Assembly: GCA_964615765.1 (NCBI GenBank)
Contig: CAZTQN010000051.1
Span: forward strand, 1-21,142
Direction of reading: 5' to 3'
From: CAZTQN01 sp964615765
Lineage (GTDB): Bacteria; Planctomycetota; Phycisphaerae; Phycisphaerales; UBA1924
Length of the DNA stretch: 21,142 nucleotides
This document shows positions 15,522-21,142 of the stretch, in pieces. Below the pieces are notes generated by a model, which did not search any database, was not told the origin of the DNA, and worked only from the letters and a program-made list of their open reading frames with translations. The position numbers were made by a program, and so were the translations under genes. Positions within the stretch are counted from its first letter, which is position 1. Each line of letters opens with the position of its first letter.

Positions 15522-15556
15522 CTGCCCCTGTCCCCTGACCTCTGACCTCTCGCCCC
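15522..15556. repeat. TGACCTC-type heptamer array
   Basis: Five consecutive 7-nt units in register: CTGCCCC, TGTCCCC, TGACCTC, TGACCTC, TCGCCCC. The array starts 25 nt after the MBL-fold gene's stop and ends 15 nt before the possible GTG start of the next gene. Confidence 0.75.
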
Positions 15557-15570
15557 TACCATCCCAAACG

Positions 15571-16386
15571 GTGTCCACCGCCCCGTCCACGCCCGCCAGC
15601 GCCCCCACCGGCGTCCCGGTCCCCGCGGCTGCCTCCGCGCGCGATATCTCTCCGCCCGCCGCCCCCCCTCCGCCGGCCTTCCCGCTCGATCCGAGCGAGC
15701 ACGACGACGACACCGCCATGTCGGACTTCGTCGCCGCGAACGACACGGCTTCCTCCGCCACCACCGCCGCCGCGTCCCCCACGCCGCGCGCTATTCCTAC
15801 AACCACGCGCGTCACCGCCGGCGCCGCTCGGCGTCGCAAGGGCCGCTCGCTCTACGACCGCGTCGAAGCCTTCATCTCCCGCCTCTCCACGCGCAACAAC
15901 TTCTGGCACCGCGTCTGCTCGCTCATCTGGCTGCCCTTCGCGTTCCGCTCCGGCATCACGATGAAGCGCGTCAGCGAGACGACCTTCCAGGCCATCCTCC
16001 CCTTCCGACGCTTCAACCGCAACTGGTACAACGCCATGGCCGGCGCCGCGCTGCTCGGCAACGCCGAGATCGCCGGCGGCATGTACGTCTTCGGCGTCGC
16101 CGGCGGCGACTACACCGTCGTCTGCAAACACCTCGAGTACAAGTTCCTCCGCCCCTGCTTCGGGCCCGCCGTCTACCGCATCACCCCGCGCGAAGACATC
16201 CAGGCCCACCTCGCCCACGCCGGCGAGTTCAACATCACCATCGACCTCGACATCTTCCAGGCCGTCGTCAAGCCCGGCGACCGCGAGAAGCGCGTCGGCC
16301 GCTGCTCGGCAACCTTCCACGTCACGCCGAAGATGCACCACAAATCCAAGGCCGCGCGCGACACCGCCCCCGCGCAACCCCAATAA
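15571..16386 (+). CDS. DUF4442-like hotdog-fold (thioesterase-like) protein
   Basis: The conserved part (about residues 100-255 of the 271-aa form) resembles DUF4442/hotdog-fold proteins related to acyl-CoA thioesterases: FRSGITMKRVSETTFQAILPFRRFNRNWYNAM is the typical entry, followed by the central helix AGAALLGNAEIAGG and strands carrying VCKHLEYKFLRP. No catalytic residue can be named with confidence. The N-terminal 90 residues are Ala/Pro/Thr-rich and look disordered. The start is uncertain: GTG 15571 gives 271 aa and ATG 15718 gives 222 aa; neither has a clear ribosome site. The heptamer array lies directly upstream of the longer form. It follows the MBL gene on the same strand, but a shared pathway is not shown. 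Confidence 0.7.
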   Translation: MSTAPSTPASAPTGVPVPAAASARDISPPAAPPPPAFPLDPSEHDDDTAMSDFVAANDTASSATTAAASPTPRAIPTTTRVTAGAARRRKGRSLYDRVEAFISRLSTRNNFWHRVCSLIWLPFAFRSGITMKRVSETTFQAILPFRRFNRNWYNAMAGAALLGNAEIAGGMYVFGVAGGDYTVVCKHLEYKFLRPCFGPAVYRITPREDIQAHLAHAGEFNITIDLDIFQAVVKPGDREKRVGRCSATFHVTPKMHHKSKAARDTAPAQPQ

Positions 16387-16495
16387 CCCGCTGCCTCCTC
16401 GCCGTCGCCCGCGCGGCACGCGGCGTGCCACCGCCCCCGCGCGCACGCCGCCCGAGCCTGTGGTACATTCCTCCCGGCTTTTCCGGAGATTCGCC

Positions 16496-17140
16496 ATGAG
16501 CCAGTTCCCGCAATCGCCCGAGCCCGCCGCCCCGCTCAGCCCCCAGCCCCCCAGCACCCCGCCGACGGACATGGGCGACATCGCCCTCCCGCCCGAGCCG
16601 CCCGGCTGGCCCAAGGTCGTGGGCATCATCAGCATCGTCGTTGGCGCGCTCTTCGGCCTCGGGTGCAACGCCTGCGGCTTGGCCGGAACCCTCGGCGGCA
16701 GCGCCATGATGAGCATGGTCCCGCCCGAACAGCGCGCCAGCATGCAAGCCCAGATGGCCGCCGCCGGCCCCGCCCAGATCGCCGTCTACGCCGGCGGCAT
16801 GCTCATCGGCGTCCTGCTCATCATCGCCGGCATCTTCACCATCCAGCGCAAGCCCCTCGGCCGCATCCTCCACCTCGCCTACGCCGCGCTCGCCATCGTC
16901 ATGACCGTCGTCGGCACAATCGTCGCCTGGGGCGGCGTTCAGGCCCAGATCGCCGCCATGAAGGCCGACCCCAACCTCGCTCAACAGGCCGCCGCCATGC
17001 AAGGCGGCATGTACTTCGGCCTGGCCTTCGGCGTCTGCCTCGGGCTGGCTTACCCCATCTTCTGCATCGTCTGGTTCGGCGCCATCAAGCGCACCCACCG
17101 CGACATGACCGGCGGCTTCGAAGAGGAACCCCTCGTGTGA
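16496..17140 (+). CDS. Four-helix membrane protein of unknown function
   Basis: A 214-aa integral membrane protein that I do not recognise. A Pro-rich N-terminus (1-38) is followed by hydrophobic segments at about 41-65, 95-116, 122-147 and 172-197. The first contains a G-C-N-A-C-G-L motif. Between helices 1 and 2, and between 3 and 4, are Met/Ala/Gln-rich loops (QMAAAGPAQ, QAQIAAMKADPNLAQQAAAMQ). ATG 16496 has GGAG about 9 nt upstream. Its stop overlaps the GTG start of the ROK kinase by 4 nt, so it heads a likely operon of membrane protein, sugar kinase and esterase. It might be a small transport-related or stress membrane protein; there is no direct evidence. Confidence 0.8.
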   Translation: MSQFPQSPEPAAPLSPQPPSTPPTDMGDIALPPEPPGWPKVVGIISIVVGALFGLGCNACGLAGTLGGSAMMSMVPPEQRASMQAQMAAAGPAQIAVYAGGMLIGVLLIIAGIFTIQRKPLGRILHLAYAALAIVMTVVGTIVAWGGVQAQIAAMKADPNLAQQAAAMQGGMYFGLAFGVCLGLAYPIFCIVWFGAIKRTHRDMTGGFEEEPLV

Positions 17141-18195
17141 CCCCCGCCTCTTCCTCCCCCCTCCTCCTGGGCCTCGACATCGGCGGCACCAAGATCGGCG
17201 TCTGCGTCGGCGACGCCGCGGGCCGCCTCCTCGCCTCCGACCGCATCCCCGTCGATCACCGCCTCCCCCCCGCCAAGGTCCTCGCCGCCGCCCTCGACCG
17301 TCTCCACCATCTCACCACCCGCGCCGCCGGCTCGCGCACGCCCCCGCGTCCTGCCGCGCTCGGCTGCGCCTGCCCCGGCCCTTTCGACCATCGCGCCGAG
17401 CGCTTCCTCAACCCGCCCAACAACCCCGGCTGGCACGGCTTCGCCCTCGGCGCCTTCCTCCGCGAGCGCTTCGATATCCCCCTCGCCATCATGAACGACG
17501 CCAACGCCGCCGCCCTCGCCGAGTGGCGCTGGGGCGCCGCACGCAACGCCGATACCGCCGTCTTCCTCACCATGAGCACCGGCATGGGCGCCGGGCTCAT
17601 CATCAACCGCCGCCTCTTCGAAGGCCCCCTCGCCATGGCCGGCGAGATCGGGCAGATCCGCCTCACACCCAACGACGCCGGCCCCGTCGGCTTCGCCAAA
17701 CGCGGCAGCGTCGAGGGCTACTGCTCCGGCCCCGGCATGCAGCAACTCGCCCGCGCCGAAGCCCTCATCTGCCGCCAATCCCAGCAGCCCTCACTTCTGC
17801 TCGACATCCTCAACAAACACGGCGACATCTCCGTCCCCGCGCTCTGCGACGCCAGCACCCGCCGCGACCCCGCCGCCCGCCGCGTCACCGACCGCGTCGC
17901 CCTCGAACTGGGTCGCCTCTGCAGCATCCTGGTCGACATCCTCAACCCCAACGTCATCGTCCTCGGCACCATCGGCGCCGCCTACCCCAAACTCTTCATC
18001 CCCGGCGCCATGCGCGTCGTCCGCGCCGAATCCATCCCCCTCTCCGCCAAACTCGTCCGCATCAAGCCCTCCCCCTTCCCACCCGACACCCGCGGCGACC
18101 TCCAGGCCCTCGCCGTCGCCCACCAACTCCTCACCACCACCAACCCCCCTCCCCGCGCACCAACCCCGCCGCGCCGAGCGCGACGCCGCGCGTAG
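17137..18195 (+). CDS. ROK-family sugar kinase (glucokinase-like) lacking the zinc motif
   Basis: A 352-aa ROK-family protein, most likely a glucokinase or hexose kinase. The phosphate loop is LDIGGTK (13-19); CPGPFD (79-84) and the catalytic Asp121 in MNDANAAALAE are present; STGMGAGLI (147-154) is the second phosphate-binding region. In most ROK proteins GEIGH supplies a zinc-binding His and CxCGxxGCxE supplies three Cys. Here the sequence reads GEIGQ (Gln173) and FAKRGSVEGYCSG, with only the Glu (193) conserved, so all usual zinc ligands are gone. There is no DNA-binding domain, so it is an enzyme rather than a repressor. It starts at GTG 17137, overlapping the upstream gene, and is followed 14 nt later by the esterase gene. 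The Arg/Pro-rich C-terminus is probably disordered. Confidence 0.9.
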   Translation: MTPASSSPLLLGLDIGGTKIGVCVGDAAGRLLASDRIPVDHRLPPAKVLAAALDRLHHLTTRAAGSRTPPRPAALGCACPGPFDHRAERFLNPPNNPGWHGFALGAFLRERFDIPLAIMNDANAAALAEWRWGAARNADTAVFLTMSTGMGAGLIINRRLFEGPLAMAGEIGQIRLTPNDAGPVGFAKRGSVEGYCSGPGMQQLARAEALICRQSQQPSLLLDILNKHGDISVPALCDASTRRDPAARRVTDRVALELGRLCSILVDILNPNVIVLGTIGAAYPKLFIPGAMRVVRAESIPLSAKLVRIKPSPFPPDTRGDLQALAVAHQLLTTTNPPPRAPTPPRRARRRA

Positions 18196-18209
18196 CCCGG
18201 AGCCCAACC

Positions 18210-19061
18210 ATGCGCGCATACATCCTCCTCGGCGTGCTCATCCCCGCCATCCTCCTGCTCGCCATCACCCAGCTCGCCGGCACATCCAGACAGCCCGCGC
18301 CAACCCAATCGGCCCCCGCCGCCATGCCCTCATCACCCCAGCCCGCGTCATCCCCCTACACCCTTCCCGGCGTCTACATGCGTTCGCACACGCACGATGG
18401 CGCATCGCTCCCCTACGTCATCTACATCCCGCCCGAGTTCTTCCAATCCGCCGCGACTTCGCCACGCACGCCGCTCCCGCTTTTCCTCTTCCTCCACGGC
18501 AGCGGCGAGTCCGGCACCGACGGGCTGAAGCCCCTCGCCCAAGGCCTCCTCCGCGCCGTCGCCTTCGAACGCGCCCGCTGGCCCGCCATCATCATCGCCC
18601 CGCAAAAATCCTCGAAGTCCGTCCGCTGGATCGACCTCGACACCCACCTCCTCGCGCTCATCGACGACGCGCAGCGCGAACTCGCCACCGACCCCGCCCG
18701 CGTCTACCTCACCGGCCTCTCCCAAGGCGGCTACGGCGCGTGGGAGATCGGCGCCCGCCACGCGAAGCGCTTCGCCGCCGTCGTCCCCGTCTGCGGCTGG
18801 GCCGACGACCCCGCCGCCGTCGCCCAGAAACTCGTCGACGCCAAGACCCCCATCTGGGCATTCCACGGCGACGCCGACGACGTCGTCCCCGCCGCCAAAA
18901 CCCAAGCCATCCTCGACGCCCATGCCGCCGCCCGCGCCAAGCTCCCAACCCCCGGCCCCGCCGCCAAAGCCAACATCTACCCCGGCGTCAACCACAACTC
19001 CTGGGACCGCGCCTACGGCGAGCCCGACCTAGCCGCATGGCTGTTCCAGCAGAAACGGTGA
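18210..19061 (+). CDS. Secreted or membrane-anchored alpha/beta-hydrolase esterase
   Basis: A 283-aa serine esterase of the PHB-depolymerase/feruloyl-esterase-like or phospholipase/carboxylesterase type. A hydrophobic segment (about 4-23) can serve as signal or anchor, followed by a Pro/Ala/Ser linker (28-49). The catalytic residues are Ser171 in TGLSQGGYGAW, Asp223 in FHGDADDVVP and His262 in GVNHNSWDRAY. The oxyanion segment LFLHGSGESG (93-102) is present. It acts outside the cytoplasm on an unknown ester. ATG 18210 has GGAG upstream and is 14 nt from the ROK kinase stop, so carbohydrate-ester breakdown followed by sugar phosphorylation is one possible shared role; this is inference. Confidence 0.88.
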   Translation: MRAYILLGVLIPAILLLAITQLAGTSRQPAPTQSAPAAMPSSPQPASSPYTLPGVYMRSHTHDGASLPYVIYIPPEFFQSAATSPRTPLPLFLFLHGSGESGTDGLKPLAQGLLRAVAFERARWPAIIIAPQKSSKSVRWIDLDTHLLALIDDAQRELATDPARVYLTGLSQGGYGAWEIGARHAKRFAAVVPVCGWADDPAAVAQKLVDAKTPIWAFHGDADDVVPAAKTQAILDAHAAARAKLPTPGPAAKANIYPGVNHNSWDRAYGEPDLAAWLFQQKR

Positions 19062-19064
19062 GGT

Positions 19065-19099
19065 GGGAAACGGGAATCGGGATTCGGGAAGCGGGAAGC
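19065..19099. repeat. GGGAANC heptamer array
   Basis: Five units in strict register: GGGAAAC, GGGAATC, GGGATTC, GGGAAGC, GGGAAGC. The array begins 4 nt after the esterase stop codon and is the first of three arrays with different motifs in the 170-nt convergent gap. Confidence 0.9.
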
Positions 19100-19120
19100 C
19101 AAGAACGCGGCCCCCTCCCA

Positions 19121-19203
19121 ATTTGGCCCTTTGACCCTTTGCTATTTGGCCATTTGCCATTTGGCCCTTTGCCATTTGGCCCTTTGCCATTTGGCCATTT
19201 CCC
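19121..19203. repeat. TTTGNNN heptamer array (second copy of the 585-747 family)
   Basis: Eleven TTTGNNN units (TTTGGCC, TTTGACC, TTTGCTA, TTTGCCA) follow one another, mostly as 15-nt pairs with one spacer base. The motif is shared with the element at 585-747, 18 kb away, which also lies between convergent genes. It has no inverted arm here. Confidence 0.9.
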
Positions 19204-19205
19204 CT

Positions 19206-19233
19206 AGTGCCCAGTGCCTAGTGCCCAGTGCCT
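19206..19233. repeat. AGTGCCY heptamer array overlapping a stop codon
   Basis: Four units in register: AGTGCCC, AGTGCCT, AGTGCCC, AGTGCCT. The last unit contributes two bases of the methyltransferase's TAG stop (CTA on the plus strand, 19232-19234). Confidence 0.9.
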
Positions 19234-20233
19234 ACTTCTCAGCCGAGATATACCCAATAAACGACGGACACGCCTCCCCCTGCTCATTCGGCGTGAACAC
19301 CCCGTCGCCCCCGCCTTCCCCGTCGTCCCCTTCCCAGTACACCACCACGCGCGAGAAGCCCGCGTCCAGCAGCACCTCGCGGATCTCCGGCGGGCTCCAC
19401 AGCCGCCACGAGTACGTGAACGCGTCCCGCAGGCGGCTGCCGTCCGGGAAGGAGAAGTGAATGCGGCACCCCATCTCGCCCGAGATCGGGCGGAAGTACT
19501 CCTGCTGCCACCGATACTCGAACGGCCCCTTGTACTCCGTCAGCGCCGGCTCCCCCTTCGACGCGTGCGGGATCTTCCGCTTCTCGCTCAGCACCTTGTA
19601 CGCGTCCGACCCGCCGTAGTAATCGAGGAACAGGATCCCGTCATCCACCAGCGCCGACCGCGCCACACTGAAGTAGTGCTTGAGCGCCGCCCGCGTCTTG
19701 AAGCACCAGTACGAGAAGTTCATCCCGAGGATCACGTCGAACTTCCCGAGGTCCTCGTGCGATTCGAGCACGTTGCCAAGCTTCAGGTCGACCCGCTCCC
19801 GCTGCGCCGGCGTCAACCGCCCGACATTGTGCGTGTGCCCCCAGCCCAGCGGCGCGGGGTCGATATCCAGCCCGACGGCGGAGTTGGTCTCGCGCCGGCG
19901 CACCCACTCGCACGCCGTGTTGCCCGTGGCGCAGAAGTCCTCGCGCAGACGCGTCGCCTGCCGCTTGCGGATCTGCTTGAACGTCGCGTCGACGAAGTCG
20001 ATCTCCGCCTCCACGCACTGCACGGCCCGCTGGTACAGGTCGTACGGATCGACGCGCTCCGCGATCGTCGCCCGCTTCGCCCGCGATCCGCTCTTGCCCA
20101 CGCCGCCGCCCGCGGCTTTCCCGGCCCCGCCAGCCCCGCCGACCGCGGACCCCTTCCCCGTCTTCTTCCCGCCCCCGCGGGTGCTCCCGGCTCGAGCGGC
20201 TGAACGGACACGCGGACGCGCTGATCGTGGCAT
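19232..20233 (-). CDS. Class I SAM-dependent methyltransferase with basic N-terminal tail
   Basis: A Rossmann-fold methyltransferase, 333 aa in the form chosen here. Motif I is EDFCATGNTACEW (98-110), motif II is GLDIDP (121-126), GNVLES (153-158) is motif III-like, and FDVILGMNFSYW (165-176) is motif IV-like. The substrate is unknown. The first 55 residues are rich in Lys, Arg, Gly and Ala and look disordered and basic, which may help nucleic acid or membrane contact. The open frame runs upstream to 21037, but that part overlaps the dehydrogenase gene. Plausible starts are ATG at 20233, 20245 or 20260 (minus-strand first base); none has a strong ribosome site. An acidic Gly-rich loop (GDDGEGGGDG, 302-311) sits near the C-terminus. 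Confidence 0.82.
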   Translation of the reverse strand: MPRSARPRVRSAARAGSTRGGGKKTGKGSAVGGAGGAGKAAGGGVGKSGSRAKRATIAERVDPYDLYQRAVQCVEAEIDFVDATFKQIRKRQATRLREDFCATGNTACEWVRRRETNSAVGLDIDPAPLGWGHTHNVGRLTPAQRERVDLKLGNVLESHEDLGKFDVILGMNFSYWCFKTRAALKHYFSVARSALVDDGILFLDYYGGSDAYKVLSEKRKIPHASKGEPALTEYKGPFEYRWQQEYFRPISGEMGCRIHFSFPDGSRLRDAFTYSWRLWSPPEIREVLLDAGFSRVVVYWEGDDGEGGGDGVFTPNEQGEACPSFIGYISAEK

Positions 20234-20427
20234 AAGGGGTTCCATCGACGCCCCGCACATGCGCCCGGCGCTCGCCGGCCCCCGCCAACTGCCGCCGAGT
20301 GTACCGCCTCGCCCTCTTCCCGCACGCGCCCGCCTCCAGAACACGCCGCCCCTCGAAAACGACGCCCACTCGGCTAACCTTCCCCCTCTGCGGCGCACCC
20401 GGTTTTGTGCGCCGCTCGCGCTCGCAC

Positions 20428-20432
20428 AGGAG
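20428..20432 (+). promoter_or_regulatory. Ribosome binding site for the UDP-glucose dehydrogenase gene
   Basis: AGGAG lies 8 nt before ATG 20441 and fixes this start. The roughly 200-nt gap between this gene and the divergent methyltransferase must hold both promoters; I see no convincing -35/-10 pair. Confidence 0.75.
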
Positions 20433-20440
20433 ATCGGCGC

Positions 20441-21142
20441 ATGCGTCTCACCATGGTCGGCACGGGGTACGTGGGGCTGGTCACCGGCGTCTGCCTTTCC
20501 AACACCGGCAACGACGTCACCTGCCTCGATCTTGACCAGCGCAAGATCGACATGCTCCGCGCCGGCAAGTGCCCCATCTACGAGCCCGGCCTCACCGAGC
20601 TCATGGAGCGCAACATCGCCGCCGGCCGCCTCAAGTTCACCACCGACAAAGCCTCCGCTCACCGCGACGCCGACATGATCTTCATCTGCGTCGGCACCCC
20701 CAGCGACGAACGCGGGCACACCGACCTGAAATACGTCCAGGGCGCCGCCGACGACATCGCCGAAGTCCTCAAGGCCCTCGGCCCCGCGCAGAAGCCCAAG
20801 ATCATCGTCGTCAAGAGCACCGTCCCCGTCGGCACCACCTTCATGGTCCGCGACCGCATCCGCGAAAAAGTCGGCCCCTCCATCCCCTTCGAGGTCGCCG
20901 ACAATCCCGAGTTCCTCAAGGAAGGCGCCGCCATCGACGACTTCAACAAGCCCGACCGCGTCGTCGTCGGCGTCGAGAAGGACTGGGTCGGCGAAGCCAT
21001 GCGCGACCTCTACGACCCCTTCGTCCGCAACGGACACCCCATCTTCGTCATGGACGTCCTCTCCGCCGAGATGGTCAAATACGCCAGCAACAACTTCCTC
21101 GCCACCAAGATCTCCTTCATCAACGAGATGGCCAACCTCTGC
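20441..21142 (+). CDS. ugd: UDP-glucose 6-dehydrogenase, 3' end cut by window edge
   Basis: The N-terminal 234 residues of a UDP-glucose/GDP-mannose dehydrogenase family enzyme, which oxidises UDP-glucose to UDP-glucuronate with two NAD molecules for polysaccharide or cell-surface synthesis. The NAD site is MVGTGYVGLVTG (5-16) with Asp30/Asp32 at the end of strand 2. Also visible are YEPGL (47-51), ICVGTPSDE, the STVPVGT segment, NPEFLKEGAAIDDF with the catalytic-region Glu, and SAEMVKYASNNFLATKISFINE, which carries the conserved Lys and Asn. The catalytic Cys lies beyond the window. The frame has no stop to base 21142. Confidence 0.95.
   Translation, partial: MRLTMVGTGYVGLVTGVCLSNTGNDVTCLDLDQRKIDMLRAGKCPIYEPGLTELMERNIAAGRLKFTTDKASAHRDADMIFICVGTPSDERGHTDLKYVQGAADDIAEVLKALGPAQKPKIIVVKSTVPVGTTFMVRDRIREKVGPSIPFEVADNPEFLKEGAAIDDFNKPDRVVVGVEKDWVGEAMRDLYDPFVRNGHPIFVMDVLSAEMVKYASNNFLATKISFINEMANLC

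Noticed and set aside
20246..21037. Upstream extension of the methyltransferase frame
   Set aside because: It overlaps the well-supported UDP-glucose dehydrogenase gene on the other strand and has no conserved features.

Overview
The window looks like a chromosomal piece of a very GC-rich bacterium. A planctomycete, probably of the Phycisphaerae type, is the best guess. The pointers are the extreme C/G third-position bias, short membrane proteins carrying a CxxC...CxxC zinc ribbon, a solitary long-leader prepilin-like protein, and intergenic arrays of short tandem repeats. The lineage is an inference; no ribosomal RNA or marker gene is present.

Layout. 1-2.26 kb: a zinc-ribbon membrane protein converging on an alpha/beta-hydrolase lipoprotein, with a repeat element filling the gap. 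2.5-3.4 kb: a type II secretion/type IV pilin-like protein. 3.65 kb: tRNA-Pro(CGG) with a hairpin behind it. 3.9-6.7 kb: a two-gene SIR2-HerA anti-phage defence operon, visibly poorer in GC than its surroundings and sitting directly behind the tRNA. A degenerate copy of the tRNA 3' end lies near its far side, so it looks like a small tRNA-targeted island. 6.9-10.1 kb: an NTF2/SnoaL-like protein, then a PAS-PAS-kinase-receiver hybrid histidine kinase overlapping a stand-alone receiver protein. 10.1-13.0 kb: a fur-katG peroxide-defence operon on the minus strand. 13.1-14.3 kb: a GNAT acetyltransferase and a MntA-HepT toxin-antitoxin pair. 14.4-16.4 kb: an MBL-fold hydrolase and a DUF4442 hotdog-like protein. 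16.5-19.1 kb: a likely three-gene operon (membrane protein, ROK sugar kinase, secreted esterase). 19.2-20.2 kb: a class I methyltransferase on the minus strand, divergent from a UDP-glucose 6-dehydrogenase that runs off the right edge.

The most unusual signal is not a gene. At least seven places carry tandem arrays with a period of seven bases (sometimes 7-8), each with its own motif: TTTGNNN, CACAGGC, GAGGGCC, TGACCTC, GGGAANC, AGTGCCY. They sit at gene ends, and two fill the whole gap between convergent genes and supply stop codons. One forms a 31-bp near-perfect inverted repeat inside the MBL-fold gene without breaking its frame. The SIR2-HerA pair is a known defence type; the heptamer arrays are the part I cannot assign to a named family.
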